Source: Pseudoalteromonas luteoviolacea NCIMB 1942
GTDB taxonomy: Bacteria; Pseudomonadota; Gammaproteobacteria; Enterobacterales; Alteromonadaceae
Direction: 5' to 3'
Assembly (NCBI RefSeq): GCF_001625595.1
Contig: NZ_AUXT01000172.1
Span: 1 to 56,248, forward strand
DNA length: 56,248 nucleotides
This document shows, piece by piece, positions 44,773 to 54,498 of this stretch. Each line of letters opens with the position of its first letter. Positions within the stretch are counted from its first letter, which is position 1. The position numbers and the translations under genes are program-made. Under the pieces are notes generated by a model. That model saw nothing but the letters and a program-made list of their open reading frames with translations, was not told where the DNA came from and made no database searches.

Positions 44773-45546
44773 TTACAAATTGTTTGCTGCAAATAAAGTT
44801 TTGCAATCGCCTTGTGATTTAATATCTTTCATTGTTTTTTCTAATTGATTGGAAATCGATAAATAGGCGAAATTTCCCATACTAATACGTCTGACACCTA
44901 GTTTTGACAGCGTATCAAAAGCAGGTAAATCAGGCATCGCCATTACATTGATAGGTAACGACGTTGCTTCCACAACAGCCTTGATATCTGACTCGTCTGT
45001 CATACAAGGAAAAAATAATCCATCAGCTCCTGCATTTTGGTAGCTATCAGCCCGTTTGGTTGCTTCTTCAGTTGCATTGCCCAATCCCAATAAAAAAACG
45101 TCGCAGCGAACATTTACAAAAACCCGAACATCGCTGGCTCTTAGATATTTCATAACCTCCGATAACAATGCAGCAAATGTATCTTTATCTATAAGCGCTC
45201 TGGTTTTGGTCACTCTGCTATCTTCTAAATTCACACCCACCACACCTAATTCAGTTAGCTGTTTTATGTTAGCTGCGATCTCTTTGGGATCTCGACTATA
45301 TCCAGATTCAATATCCACACTCAGTGGCAGCAAACTTGAAGCAGAGATTCTTTTTACCATAAATACGAGTTCTTCAAATGGTATATGTTCACCATCTTCG
45401 TAACCTAATACGGCAGCAACTGCCGCGCTTGATGTCCCTAATGCTTGATACCCAGCCTTTTCGGCACGTTTGGCACTTTCAGCATCCCAAACATTTGCAA
45501 TAAGTAATGGTTGTGTTTGTTGATGAAGCATTTCAAATTTATTCAT
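44773..45546 (-). CDS. PEP mutase / isocitrate lyase family protein
   Basis: From the ATG at 45546 (GGA 8 nt upstream) the protein has 257 residues; the frame is open 75 nt further. Motifs of the superfamily are LLIANVWDAESAKRAEKAGYQALGTSS, PLSVDIESGYSRDP (Mg-binding Asp and the following acidic residue), GVNLEDS and NVRCDVFL. The usual KKCGH active-site loop of true isocitrate lyase is absent, so it belongs with the small oxaloacetate decarboxylase / PEP mutase-like group of unknown substrate. It is intact although both flanks are pseudogenes. The decayed LysR gene divergent to it was probably its regulator. Confidence 0.85.
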   Translation of the reverse strand: MNKFEMLHQQTQPLLIANVWDAESAKRAEKAGYQALGTSSAAVAAVLGYEDGEHIPFEELVFMVKRISASSLLPLSVDIESGYSRDPKEIAANIKQLTELGVVGVNLEDSRVTKTRALIDKDTFAALLSEVMKYLRASDVRVFVNVRCDVFLLGLGNATEEATKRADSYQNAGADGLFFPCMTDESDIKAVVEATSLPINVMAMPDLPAFDTLSKLGVRRISMGNFAYLSISNQLEKTMKDIKSQGDCKTLFAANNL

Positions 45547-45688
45547 GATGTTTTCCATGTAAACTATTTTATTGACTGTGATGGAACTATTGTCTTCATA
45601 TTCATTTACAAACGCCAACAATCAAAATCGACTTTTAATATAAGCAGAGCTTATAATTATGAATGCCAAGGACAAAAATTAAGATATT

Positions 45689-46343
45689 GTGTTTAAGAAT
45701 ATAAATCTGCTTGTAACTTTCGAGTGTGCAGCAAGGTATCGCAGTTATAGCCTCACAGCGCAAAAGCTATGTATTTCTCAAGCTGTTGTTAGCCAGTAAA
45801 TACGCCAGTTAGAAGGCTTACTCAGCACCCGCTTGTTTGTTCGCAAGGGAAAAAAGATGCTACTAAGCCTGTCCGGACGTGTGCTATTTGAACACGCACA
45901 ACAAGGTCTAACTATTTTAAATCAAGGCGTCAATCAATTGCCGGAAGAAAGCATTGAAGGTGAGCTTACAATTACTTCTACTCAGGCGTTTATCGCACTG
46001 TGGCTCATGCCAAGATTACAATCGTTTACTGAGCAATATCCGTGCATTCAGATAAACGCGTCTTCTTCAGCAAGGTTTGTAGATTTGAAAACTATAAACA
46101 GTGGACCAAAGTCAACTCAACTGACTTAGCACTAAGCGCCGTTTCTAGCGGTCATGGTGTAACGTTGGCAGTACCGTATGTATGCCAACGACAACTCGAT
46201 TCAGCAGAGCTATCCATTCCCTTTGATTTACCTCATAAAAATACGATAAAAAGATACTTTGTGTACGACCCTACTTCGCCTGGGTGGCTAGATTAAAGGT
46301 ATTTACGCAATGGTTAAAAGCAGAGATGGCTCAAGCAACTTAA
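45689..46343 (+). pseudogene. Decayed LysR-family (GcvA-like) regulator
   Basis: A GTG at 45689 opens a LysR helix-turn-helix (FECAARYRSYSLTAQKLCIS, QAVVSQ) interrupted by TAA at 45797-45799, after which IRQLEGLLSTRLFVRKGKKM continues. The effector domain then runs to about 46080. There the frame shifts and roughly a hundred residues are missing before FENYKQWTKVNSTDLALSAV and SSGHGVTLAVPYVCQRQ. A last frameshift near 46275 leads to ARLKVFTQWLKAEM and the stop. One nonsense codon, two frameshifts and a deletion make it non-functional. It is divergent from the PEP mutase family gene. Confidence 0.85.
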
Positions 46344-46599
46344 CGTGTTGTAATGCTCAGTGGATGCGCCTTTCGCGCACCCAAAAAAAGAAAAAACGAA
46401 TAACTCTAGGTGGTTAGACTGCAACAGAGCCTCTCTCTTGAGAAACATGTCCCAAAATTAGTTTGTTCTACCGCCGATAATCAGCTCTATTTCTTAACTC
46501 ATAACTTAGGATGATATTTGCGTACAATGATTGACATGCTTACCCTGATTGCAATAATGCCGGTTTTATCAACAATAAACGCACGGGGTTTTATCATCA

Positions 46600-47910
46600 A
46601 TGTTTACCTTTGGAAAAGAAAGAAGAGCTTTGCAGCTTTCTATTGAGCAAGAACGCAATCATAAACAATTGCTAGAGCAAACCCTTGCTTCTGTGGGCCG
46701 TTCCACTGCTATCATTGAATTCACCCCTGATGGTAAAATTATTACTGCAAACCAAAATTTTTTGGATGCAATGGAGTATTCAGTCGCGGAGTTAGCTGGC
46801 AAGCACCATCGCATTTTTTGTGATAAAAAATATACCAACACCCCTGAATACGCGGCATTGTGGCGTACTTTGAATAATGGCGAGTTTTTTTCTGGTACAA
46901 TTGAACGCTTCACAAAGTCAGGAAAGCAGCTTTGGCTTGAAGCAAGCTATAACCCAGTTTTGGACAACTCAGGTAAACTGCTAAAGATTGTAAAATTTGC
47001 AGCAGATGTCACCGAGCGAGAGCTCACGGCTGTGTCACAACAAAACGTAATTGATGCGTTGTATCGCTCTATGGCGATCATTGAGTTTGATGTATCTGGC
47101 AATGTTTTAACAGCCAATGAGAACTTTCTAGCTGCAACAGGGTATCAACTAAATGAAATACAAGGTCAACATCACCGTACTTTCTGCCCTAGTCATATTG
47201 TAAACTCCCCTGACTATGCATTCCTGTGGCGGCAACTAGCCAACGGCCAATATTTTAGTGGTCAAGTAGAGCGTAAAGACAAACATGGTCATGAGCTTTG
47301 GTTAGAAGCCAGTTATAATCCCGTAATCGATAAAAATGGCCAAGTCATAAAAATCACTAAGTTTGCGTCGGATATTACAGAGCGAATTGTTGCAACACGC
47401 CAAACTCAAGAAAATGTCGGTCATGCATCTGAGCTTGCAGATACAGCAGCACAAAATGGCACTGAATCAGTAAAGACAGTTATCAAACTCATGCAAGATT
47501 TACGCACAGATATGGGTGTCGCGGTTACTAATATTGACGCACTCAATAAACAATCAGACCAAATAAATAACATCGTATCGACAATCAGCGCCATTGCCGA
47601 TCAAACAAACTTACTCGCCTTAAATGCTGCTATTGAAGCTGCACGAGCCGGCGAACAAGGCCGCGGCTTTGCAGTTGTCGCAGATGAAGTCCGACAATTG
47701 GCTGCTCGAACCAGTTCTTCGACCACTGAAATTGCTGACGTTGTTAAAGAAAATGTCGCTTTATCCACAGAAGCTACAGCGTCAATGGGCAAAAGTGCTC
47801 AACAGGTAGAGTCTGGCGTGTTATTAATAGAAGAGCTTAATCACACGATTACCGACATCAACCGCCAAGTTGAAAGTATCGTCGAAGCAGTGTCACAACT
47901 GAGCCAATAG
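46600..47910 (+). CDS. PAS-PAS methyl-accepting chemotaxis-type protein, BdlA-like
   Basis: The 436-residue protein has no membrane segment. Two PAS domains of nearly identical design (about 25-140 and 148-262, each with AIIEF, TANxNFL, HHRxFC and [10 protein letters not shown]...I.KFA.D.TER) are followed by an MCP signalling hairpin. The hairpin holds the conserved tip region [37 protein letters not shown]. The layout and size match Pseudomonas BdlA, a cytosolic factor for biofilm dispersion that responds to c-di-GMP-linked cues, and related Aer-type sensors. It is monocistronic, with a strong hairpin after the stop, and lies next to the bmp cluster. Confidence 0.88.
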   Translation: MFTFGKERRALQLSIEQERNHKQLLEQTLASVGRSTAIIEFTPDGKIITANQNFLDAMEYSVAELAGKHHRIFCDKKYTNTPEYAALWRTLNNGEFFSGTIERFTKSGKQLWLEASYNPVLDNSGKLLKIVKFAADVTERELTAVSQQNVIDALYRSMAIIEFDVSGNVLTANENFLAATGYQLNEIQGQHHRTFCPSHIVNSPDYAFLWRQLANGQYFSGQVERKDKHGHELWLEASYNPVIDKNGQVIKITKFASDITERIVATRQTQENVGHASELADTAAQNGTESVKTVIKLMQDLRTDMGVAVTNIDALNKQSDQINNIVSTISAIADQTNLLALNAAIEAARAGEQGRGFAVVADEVRQLAARTSSSTTEIADVVKENVALSTEATASMGKSAQQVESGVLLIEELNHTITDINRQVESIVEAVSQLSQ

Positions 47911-47913
47911 ACA

Positions 47914-47943
47914 AAATAGGTCAAATTCTAGTTTGACCTATTT
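47914..47943 (+). terminator. Terminator of the PAS-MCP gene
   Basis: Perfect 12-bp stem AAATAGGTCAAA / TTTGACCTATTT around TTCTAG, directly after the stop codon. Confidence 0.8.
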
Positions 47944-47946
47944 CAT

Positions 47947-47973
47947 AAAAAAACCACCGACAACGGTGGTTTT
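47947..47973 (-). terminator. Terminator of the bmp cluster
   Basis: Stem AAACCACCG / CGGTGGTTT with loop ACAA. Seven T follow on the minus strand, 34 nt past the bmp7 stop. It marks the 3' end of the cluster. Confidence 0.9.
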
Positions 47974-48006
47974 AATGTACTTAGCCATAATACTAAATAA
48001 AGAGAA

Positions 48007-49482
48007 TTAGAAGCGTGGCTTAGCTTTAATTTCAACCTCTTCAGGCACTAAAAATACGCCAGAAATCGCTTTTAAGTTCGCCTTTTTACCCTCAGGAATT
48101 GAGAACTCAAATTTGTGTGCCAATTGTGCAAATAGAGTATGGATAATGTATTTGCCAAAATGCTCACCTAAACAACGACGTTGTCCAAGTCCAAATGGAA
48201 ATGCCTTGCCTTGCTGCTTCTTGCTTAACTCTCCATTGTCGTCCAAAAAGCGCTCTGGGATAAACTCGTCTGGCAATTCCCACAACGTTTCATCGCGAGT
48301 GATACTGTAGTTATTAATAACCAATGGCGTGCCACCTAGAATAAAATAACCGTCCAGTAAAGTATCTTTACTGGTTCCATAGTTAGCAGCTGGCATCGAT
48401 GTAATTGAGCAATGACGCAATACTTCAGCGATAAATGCCTGCGTATATGGCAAGTCTGCTTTGTGTTTATTCAGTGGTACTTCATCACGCCCCACGACTT
48501 CATCTAATTCTTTTTGCACGCGCGCTTGGTATTCAGGGAAAGCAGCTAAGTATAGAAGCGCCCAACGCATTGCAAATGCGCCAACACCGCCACCTGCACC
48601 AGCCACTTGAGTCAAAGAGCCAACAACAATCTCTTTTTCGCCGATGTTTAATGCCGCTTTTGTCGAGTCATCTACACTGTCATTGGCTTCAAATAAATAA
48701 TCACATAAATCGCGGTATTCACCCGGCACATAATCTTCTTTGCGACGACCCACATTAAACGACACATACTGGTCTAACCCATTTAGATTTGAGCTGAACT
48801 TTTCAATTGCATCGCCATACTGAGCGTAATACTTTTCCTGTAAATTTTCAGGCATCAATTCGTGGCGCGTACTGTTGATAAACCCGTTTGGAAGCCAACT
48901 TAAGCTCTTTTCATCAAAGATATTCACTTCAAATTCACCAAAGCGGTCGTCAAACATCACTTTGTGCAAGAAGCTCGCTAACTTTAAAGAAACTTCTCTA
49001 TTTGGATCAAATGAAATATCTCCCTGCTCTTTCCAAATGGCAGCAATGTCATTAATCTCTGTCGTCATCCAATCTTCAATTTGATCCCAACGAGTAGCAA
49101 AGTACTCACGCATTGCATGTGCAAACACTTTACGGTGCACTTGCCATTGCTCGCCCGCTTCTAATTCTAGGAAATGCTTTTGCGGTGCAGTTTGTAAAAT
49201 TTCATAATCTGCACGCACGTTAAATACATCATTTTGCGCTACCAGCGCTTCTCTAATGTATTGATATCCATTTAACGCAACAATTGGGCCCTTAGCGGTC
49301 TCTACTGAGTAGATATCGCCGTATTTCTTTGACAACTCTTCTATTATGAGGTGGTAATCTTCGCCCCAGAAAAAGCGCTGACCATCCTCACTGTTAAATG
49401 GAATATGAGGAATCGTTGGTGTCAACTTGTCTATGTCTAACTTGCTCTGTGGCAAAGCTTCTGCTGTATCGGTATTTTTCAT
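48007..49482 (-). CDS. bmp7: Cytochrome P450 Bmp7 (biaryl coupling)
   Basis: The 491-residue P450 has the heme-Cys loop [12 protein letters not shown] (Cys437) and EVLR (Glu353-Arg356). The I-helix reads [10 protein letters not shown] at 294-303, without the acid-alcohol pair (usually AGxDTT) that helps O2 cleavage in hydroxylating P450s. That fits the known role of Bmp7, which couples bromophenols and bromopyrroles through C-C bonds to give biaryls such as pentabromopseudilin. It starts 3 nt after bmp6. Electron-transfer partners (ferredoxin and reductase, bmp9/bmp10 in the described cluster) are not between here and the terminator. Assignment rests on family features and gene order. Confidence 0.93.
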   Translation of the reverse strand: MKNTDTAEALPQSKLDIDKLTPTIPHIPFNSEDGQRFFWGEDYHLIIEELSKKYGDIYSVETAKGPIVALNGYQYIREALVAQNDVFNVRADYEILQTAPQKHFLELEAGEQWQVHRKVFAHAMREYFATRWDQIEDWMTTEINDIAAIWKEQGDISFDPNREVSLKLASFLHKVMFDDRFGEFEVNIFDEKSLSWLPNGFINSTRHELMPENLQEKYYAQYGDAIEKFSSNLNGLDQYVSFNVGRRKEDYVPGEYRDLCDYLFEANDSVDDSTKAALNIGEKEIVVGSLTQVAGAGGGVGAFAMRWALLYLAAFPEYQARVQKELDEVVGRDEVPLNKHKADLPYTQAFIAEVLRHCSITSMPAANYGTSKDTLLDGYFILGGTPLVINNYSITRDETLWELPDEFIPERFLDDNGELSKKQQGKAFPFGLGQRRCLGEHFGKYIIHTLFAQLAHKFEFSIPEGKKANLKAISGVFLVPEEVEIKAKPRF

Positions 49483-49485
49483 TGG

Positions 49486-50094
49486 TCAAATCCCACTGAC
49501 TAAGGTTGATAGTTCTGCTGATACGAATTGAGAGTCGAACTGCTCTGATTGCATATACCAAGCAAATGGAAACTTCTCGGTAATGCGAAATATTTTTTTG
49601 CCTTGTGAATACACGAGGTAAGTGCGGTATAACACAAGATCACTGGGCTCTACGGCGAAGTGATGCGACAGTTCGCCTGCATATTCAAAGCCCCATGAGA
49701 GCAAGGTCTTATAGGTTTCTATTTGAAATTTTTCCCACGCTTTTCCTATGGGAATGCGTGTTTCTGTTAAAGCCCGAGAAAAGTTCACGTTCATATTGCC
49801 GTGATACACCAAAGAGTCGGCGTATAAATAAGGTAACCCAGTTTTGGCCCCATTGAGCGTGATCACGCGCTGTTGGCAGTGCATGTCTTCTTCATGAGGA
49901 AGTACATTCACATCGGCCTCGAGTAACTTCTCGACCACGATCTGTTCACCTACAATACTTTCAAGTAACTGCGTGACCGTACCATCGGTGCCCAAAATAA
50001 TTTTTTGTAGGTAACTGAGCCTGCTTAAGTTATAGGTTTGCACTTCAAGATTTTCATCTAAGTTGCTCAAACACTCATCTGACAATTGGATCAT
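49486..50094 (-). CDS. bmp6: Chorismate lyase Bmp6
   Basis: The 202-residue protein has the UbiC-like chorismate lyase fold pattern: LSYLQKIILGTDGTVTQLLES, YADSLVYHG, the LGxxLF-like helix and the end RITEKFPFAWY. It should convert chorismate to 4-hydroxybenzoate and pyruvate, supplying the phenol half of the pathway. The ATG has AGGAAAGGA just upstream. It lies 22 nt after bmp5 and 3 nt before bmp7, so bmp5-6-7 are one unit. As UbiC also feeds ubiquinone, the name depends on its place in the cluster. Confidence 0.92.
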   Translation of the reverse strand: MIQLSDECLSNLDENLEVQTYNLSRLSYLQKIILGTDGTVTQLLESIVGEQIVVEKLLEADVNVLPHEEDMHCQQRVITLNGAKTGLPYLYADSLVYHGNMNVNFSRALTETRIPIGKAWEKFQIETYKTLLSWGFEYAGELSHHFAVEPSDLVLYRTYLVYSQGKKIFRITEKFPFAWYMQSEQFDSQFVSAELSTLVSGI

Positions 50095-50116
50095 GTCCTT
50101 TCCTCGTACTTGTTAT

Positions 50117-51664
50117 TTACTTGCTGATTTCGCGTAACCCATCTAAACGCAGACGGGATAGCAATTTTTGCGCTGCCAAGGCGACTTCAAAATGAATGAT
50201 CCGCGGCCAAGAGCTAATATTTGGGAAACTCAACAAAAACTCACGTGCCGTATGTGTCATGTTGTTTGGCCCATCTAGACGGTACTGGGCAGCAAATTGT
50301 GGGTTGTGAAGTAGCTTGACTCGCAGCAATGGATCTTTAAACAAGCTCGGGATCTGTGGCATACAACCAACTAGCTTTGCCATCGAATCCATGTAGTGAC
50401 AGTAGTTCACCAAAGAAGCCACATGTGGTGTGATCTTGTACTCGGTTTGCCAGTGCTTGGTATCATGTTTCACAATGTCGTGTATTTCCGACAAAGTAGG
50501 TAAATGAGCTTCCCCACCTGCCAGCTTAGATAAATAACGACACTGCATTTCCGCGATTACAGGTATTCCGCCCTGTTGAGGACGAACGAATCCGATGAAA
50601 GACAGCGTATGGCCCATCTCAGGAATAAACATTTGCTTAAAGAGGTCGCGCATATTCGCGATACTGACATCCAAAAATGGGAAGCTCAGCTGGTACCCTG
50701 TGCAAAATACTACTGCATCAATTTCTTCTCGTGTGCCATCTTTAAATACCACTGCATTCTTTTCGAAACGCTCGATACCACCAATGTTTGGCATTACTGT
50801 TCCGTCGGCGATAGGTCGGAACAGGCGCTCATTTTTAGTGACCGCTTGGTGATGGGAAGGGCCCGATTTTTTCAGCCATTCACCGCGAATACGTACATGG
50901 TCATTCCGGCTATTCACGTATTTTTTGAAAATGCCTTTGGTGATCCCGCCGTGATATTTATGCGGTAGTTTGTTCACGATACGTGAAGTCAACCACGATG
51001 TATCAATCGTAAAATATGGGTCTTCTTGAAAGGCCATATAGCGCGGCGCAACGGCAGGGTAACGACGCAGTGACAAGATACACTTACGCGCTACTTCTGA
51101 TATTTCTGATGTAATATCCGCAGAGCTTTCGCCAAGCCCCACACACAACACTCGCTTGTCAGTGTACTTGTGCTTGTCGCGATAGTCATTGGAGTGCTCT
51201 ATTTCTCCTTTAAACATATCAAGGCCTGGCAATTCTGGTAGCTTTGGTTTCTGGAAATGTCCAGAACACACAGCAACCATATCAAACTCTTTGCTATGCT
51301 CTTTGTCACCGTTTTTACATGTGACTATCCATTTATCACCTTGCTTCTCAACGCGACGTACTTCGTGATCATAGTGAATATGTTTAGCAATATCAAAACG
51401 CTGTATGTATTCACCTAAGTAGTTAATATATTCTTTCTTTGACCAGAATTTCAATTTTTGGTGATTCGGGACATAGTCCGAATACGCCATAAAATAGTTC
51501 GAAATTGTGAGGTGTAAGTCGTTGTAGATCTTCTTATCTGCAAACACCCCTCCGAAGCTCTCGGCTTTTTCAAAGCAAGTAACTTCATGGCCGCCATCTG
51601 TTAATTGTTTGACGGCGGCAATACCAGATAAACCAGCACCTATGACTGCTATGGTCTTATTCAT
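50117..51664 (-). CDS. bmp5: Flavin-dependent phenol brominase/decarboxylase Bmp5
   Basis: The ATG at 51664 with GGAGAG 4 nt upstream gives 515 residues. It has the flavin mono-oxygenase layout: FAD loop GAGLSG at 9-14, FMO signature FKGEIEHSNDY at 151-161 and the NADPH loop GLGESSAD at 176-183. Bmp5 in the described pathway uses NADPH itself and brominates and decarboxylates 4-hydroxybenzoate to 2,4-dibromophenol in one enzyme. It is distinct in fold from the tryptophan-type halogenases of this window. It is separated from bmp4 by 97 nt with an inverted repeat. Confidence 0.94.
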   Translation of the reverse strand: MNKTIAVIGAGLSGIAAVKQLTDGGHEVTCFEKAESFGGVFADKKIYNDLHLTISNYFMAYSDYVPNHQKLKFWSKKEYINYLGEYIQRFDIAKHIHYDHEVRRVEKQGDKWIVTCKNGDKEHSKEFDMVAVCSGHFQKPKLPELPGLDMFKGEIEHSNDYRDKHKYTDKRVLCVGLGESSADITSEISEVARKCILSLRRYPAVAPRYMAFQEDPYFTIDTSWLTSRIVNKLPHKYHGGITKGIFKKYVNSRNDHVRIRGEWLKKSGPSHHQAVTKNERLFRPIADGTVMPNIGGIERFEKNAVVFKDGTREEIDAVVFCTGYQLSFPFLDVSIANMRDLFKQMFIPEMGHTLSFIGFVRPQQGGIPVIAEMQCRYLSKLAGGEAHLPTLSEIHDIVKHDTKHWQTEYKITPHVASLVNYCHYMDSMAKLVGCMPQIPSLFKDPLLRVKLLHNPQFAAQYRLDGPNNMTHTAREFLLSFPNISSWPRIIHFEVALAAQKLLSRLRLDGLREISK

Positions 51665-51740
51665 AAATCTCTCCGTGTATAGCAAGGAGCTGCTCGTTAT
51701 TGCCGTCAAGACAGCGTCTAGCAACAACTCCTAGGTTAAT

Positions 51741-51758
51741 GTTTACAAAGATGTAAAC
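51741..51758. repeat. Inverted repeat between bmp4 and bmp5
   Basis: GTTTACA, AAGA, TGTAAAC: perfect 7-bp arms with a 4-nt spacer in the only sizeable gap of the cluster, 77 nt upstream of bmp5. No T run follows, so an operator is more likely than a terminator. Confidence 0.55.
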
Positions 51759-51761
51759 TGG

Positions 51762-53318
51762 TTACGCACCACCCTGCACAGTGGCAGTCGCTTGTTGTGG
51801 GCGCGATTCTGATAAGCTTTGACGCGATAGTTTGCCGTTACGGTTACGCGGTAGCGCATCCCAATACACAATCTGTTCAGGAAGCATGTACTTTGGTAAG
51901 CGTTTGGCACAGTGCATTTTTAACGTCAGCAATGACGGGGGATCAGATTCAGTCACGATATGTGCTTCGAGCGTCTTTGCCTCACTTAAAACAACTAAGC
52001 ACTCTTTAATGGCTGGGTGTTGATATAGTGCACGCTCAACCTCCCCAAGGTGCACGCGATACCCTTTTACTTTGACCATATGATCTTGCCTACCAACGTA
52101 CATAAGTTCGCCAAGTTCATTGATATAGCCAATATCACCCGTGTTGTAGGCACTTTCAGTTCTGGTTTCTCGTCCCCAATACCCAGAGAAAACCGTCGGG
52201 CCTATAACGGTGATAAATCCCTGCTTGCCCATGTCAATTTGACAGCCTTCTTCATTGCAAATGGTGATGCGAGCACCACTTGCGGCATAGCCAATTGGTA
52301 GTTCTTCAGGCACGACCTCAGGTACCTTGTAATAACTGCAGACATTGGTTTCAGTTGGACCATAAAAATTGAATAGTTCAGAGCTTGGAAACTGTGCGCG
52401 TAGTGCTTTGAGTGACTTCACATCGAATGCCTCACCGGCAAATATTATGGTATGAAGTTGCTTACAAGACTCACCAAACTGAGGGTCAGCATTCATCATC
52501 ATGGTCAGGGCTGTAGGCACTGAATACCAAATGGTAATGCCACGCTCAGCAATAAAGTTCACTAATTTTTGCGGTACATAACTATCCAATTCAGAAACTA
52601 GATGTACACTTGCTCCTGTTGCCAGCGCCACATAGATATCCAAAACAGATAAGTCAAAGTGCCATGGGGCATGATTAGAAAAGCGATCTTGTGAAGTTGG
52701 CTTTACCTTTTCTATTACCCACTTTACAAATGCAAGTGCGTTGGTATGACTTGTTCGAACGCCTTTTGGTACCCCAGTTGAACCCGAGGTATACAGCATG
52801 TATGCAAGATCATCATCACTAACAGCGGTACTCATTCTCAATCTGGATGGCTGACATCGTTTGATATCTTGCCAACTGCTTGCTTGATTAATCTCAAGTG
52901 CCTTTGCTGCTGGTGCAGTAAACTCGCCTTCACTGTCTAGTACTACAAAATGACAACCCTCAGCACACTGCTCACGATACTGGGAAAACTTAGTCTGAGT
53001 CGTAAACATCACCTTCATCGCACAATCATTGCGGATAATATCGACTCGAACCATCGGGTTCATCGGGTCAATCGGTACGTATACTGCGCCAAGTTTCGTC
53101 ACCGCTAACATGGCTGCCAGTGCGCGACATGATTTGTCAGCCCAAATGCCAACTCTATCACCCGGTTCCACCCCTTTGCTTTGTAAAAGCACAGCAATTT
53201 GCGTGACCGACAACGATAATTCGCCATAACTGTATGATTCAAAACTGTCAGTCACTGCTAGCGCATGGTCGCCAACTTTAGCAAGCCCAGTTGTTAGTAC
53301 GTCACTGAGTATCTTCAT
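51762..53318 (-). CDS. bmp4: L-proline adenylation enzyme Bmp4
   Basis: The 518-residue free-standing NRPS adenylation enzyme has core motifs A3 LYTSGSTGVPKG at 175-186, A5 FNFYGPTETN, A7 YNTGDIGYINELG, A8 GYRVHLGEVERAL, and A10 PRNRNGKLSR. In the bmp pathway it activates L-proline and loads it on the carrier domain of Bmp1. Its start overlaps the end of bmp3 by 4 nt (ATGA), so the two are coupled. The proline specificity is taken from the cluster, not read from the pocket. Confidence 0.93.
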   Translation of the reverse strand: MKILSDVLTTGLAKVGDHALAVTDSFESYSYGELSLSVTQIAVLLQSKGVEPGDRVGIWADKSCRALAAMLAVTKLGAVYVPIDPMNPMVRVDIIRNDCAMKVMFTTQTKFSQYREQCAEGCHFVVLDSEGEFTAPAAKALEINQASSWQDIKRCQPSRLRMSTAVSDDDLAYMLYTSGSTGVPKGVRTSHTNALAFVKWVIEKVKPTSQDRFSNHAPWHFDLSVLDIYVALATGASVHLVSELDSYVPQKLVNFIAERGITIWYSVPTALTMMMNADPQFGESCKQLHTIIFAGEAFDVKSLKALRAQFPSSELFNFYGPTETNVCSYYKVPEVVPEELPIGYAASGARITICNEEGCQIDMGKQGFITVIGPTVFSGYWGRETRTESAYNTGDIGYINELGELMYVGRQDHMVKVKGYRVHLGEVERALYQHPAIKECLVVLSEAKTLEAHIVTESDPPSLLTLKMHCAKRLPKYMLPEQIVYWDALPRNRNGKLSRQSLSESRPQQATATVQGGA

Positions 53319-54457
53319 AGCAGACCCAACCTATTGCAGATCAATTCTCGCTGAATATCAGAAGTGCCAGAGAAAAGCACTGAGCCTAGAGCGTCTCGAA
53401 TACTTGCATCTACACCGCTTTCCTGTAGATAACCAAGTGCACCGTGAACGCGAATAGAGTCTATGCCAGATTGTACAAACGCTTCACTGATAGCTAGCTT
53501 GCTCGAAGCAACCGCCTTCGTATTATCAACGTTTTGCGACTTTTGCCACGCTGCAAAATAAAGTAGTAATCTTGCACTTTGTAGGCGCACTTCCATGTCA
53601 GCAATTCGATGTGCAACGGCTTGGAATTTACTGATTGTCTTGTCACCTTGTTTACGTGTGTTGGCGTATTCAATACAGCGCTCTAAATCACGCTGCATAA
53701 CACCAATAAACAACGCAAATAAACAACAGCGCTCCCAGTCCATTGAGGCGGCAAAGATCCGTGCCCCCTGACCTTCACTGCCCAAAACGTAATCTTTATG
53801 CACTTTCACTTCATCGAAGAATACTTGATTAAGTTGCGCCGAGTTCAAACCCAGTTTCTTATAACTATTACCCACTTCAATCCCAGGTAAATTAGCAGGC
53901 ACGACAAAAGCCGTTTGACCCAAATACCCAAACTTAGGGTTGGTTGTGGCATACAAGACAAAATAATCAGCGACACTGCCGTTTGTTACATAGGATTTGG
54001 CTCCTTTGATGACATAGTAATCGCCTTCTCGCCAGGCTTTTGTCGTTAGCTTGCCAATATCAGAACCTGCTTCTGCTTCAGATATCGCATTGGCAGCAAT
54101 TTTGGCTCCGCTTGTTAACTCCGGTAGCAGCTCCATTTTTAGCTTTTCACTGCCATGCTCATAAATTGGCATTGCACAAGCAAAGGTATGCGCCGCACCG
54201 GCAAACAAGATACCGGTATCAGTACAGCCCTGCCCTAAGCCTTCAAGAATTTTGACCGTGGTTAAAATATCAAAGCCACTGCCGCATGAAGAGTATTTAC
54301 TGTCTATGGGTAACCCGTAGTAGCCAAACTCACCAAGCGCATGCCAAGCACCTTCGGGAAATTCTCCTTCAGGCATTTTAGAAAAATCTAAGTCCCTCGC
54401 AAAGCTTAGTGCGTGTTCAAACAATTCGAGCTGATCCTCATTCCACTCAAAGTTCAT
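53315..54457 (-). CDS. bmp3: Prolyl-S-carrier dehydrogenase Bmp3
   Basis: The ATG at 54457, with AAGGAAGG 7 nt upstream, gives 380 residues. It is an acyl-CoA dehydrogenase fold flavoprotein: first signature NAISEAEAGSDIG, second signature FSGTSDIQRELICNRLG at the C-terminus. In the bmp pathway (and in PltE-type systems) it oxidises prolyl-S-carrier to pyrrolyl-2-carboxyl-S-carrier. It is coupled to bmp4 (4-nt overlap) and separated from bmp2 by 41 nt. Confidence 0.94.
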   Translation of the reverse strand: MNFEWNEDQLELFEHALSFARDLDFSKMPEGEFPEGAWHALGEFGYYGLPIDSKYSSCGSGFDILTTVKILEGLGQGCTDTGILFAGAAHTFACAMPIYEHGSEKLKMELLPELTSGAKIAANAISEAEAGSDIGKLTTKAWREGDYYVIKGAKSYVTNGSVADYFVLYATTNPKFGYLGQTAFVVPANLPGIEVGNSYKKLGLNSAQLNQVFFDEVKVHKDYVLGSEGQGARIFAASMDWERCCLFALFIGVMQRDLERCIEYANTRKQGDKTISKFQAVAHRIADMEVRLQSARLLLYFAAWQKSQNVDNTKAVASSKLAISEAFVQSGIDSIRVHGALGYLQESGVDASIRDALGSVLFSGTSDIQRELICNRLGLL

Positions 54458-54498
54458 AATCAATCCTTCCTTTAGAAGGAAAAGCGCAATGCTCTTCC

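Noticed and set aside
44578..44796. Plus-strand open frame of 72 codons
   Set aside because: It is antisense to the signal peptide of the decayed secreted gene and has no homology-like pattern.
45689..46343. Two separate small plus-strand genes
   Set aside because: Joined with upstream and downstream frames they read as one LysR protein with a stop, shifts and a deletion.
46370..46410. GC-rich hairpin followed by an A run
   Set aside because: The T run needed for termination is absent on both strands where a transcript would end.
51640..51700. Sigma-70 promoter before bmp5 (TTGACG and TATACA)
   Set aside because: The spacing between the boxes is about 22 nt, too long for a convincing promoter.
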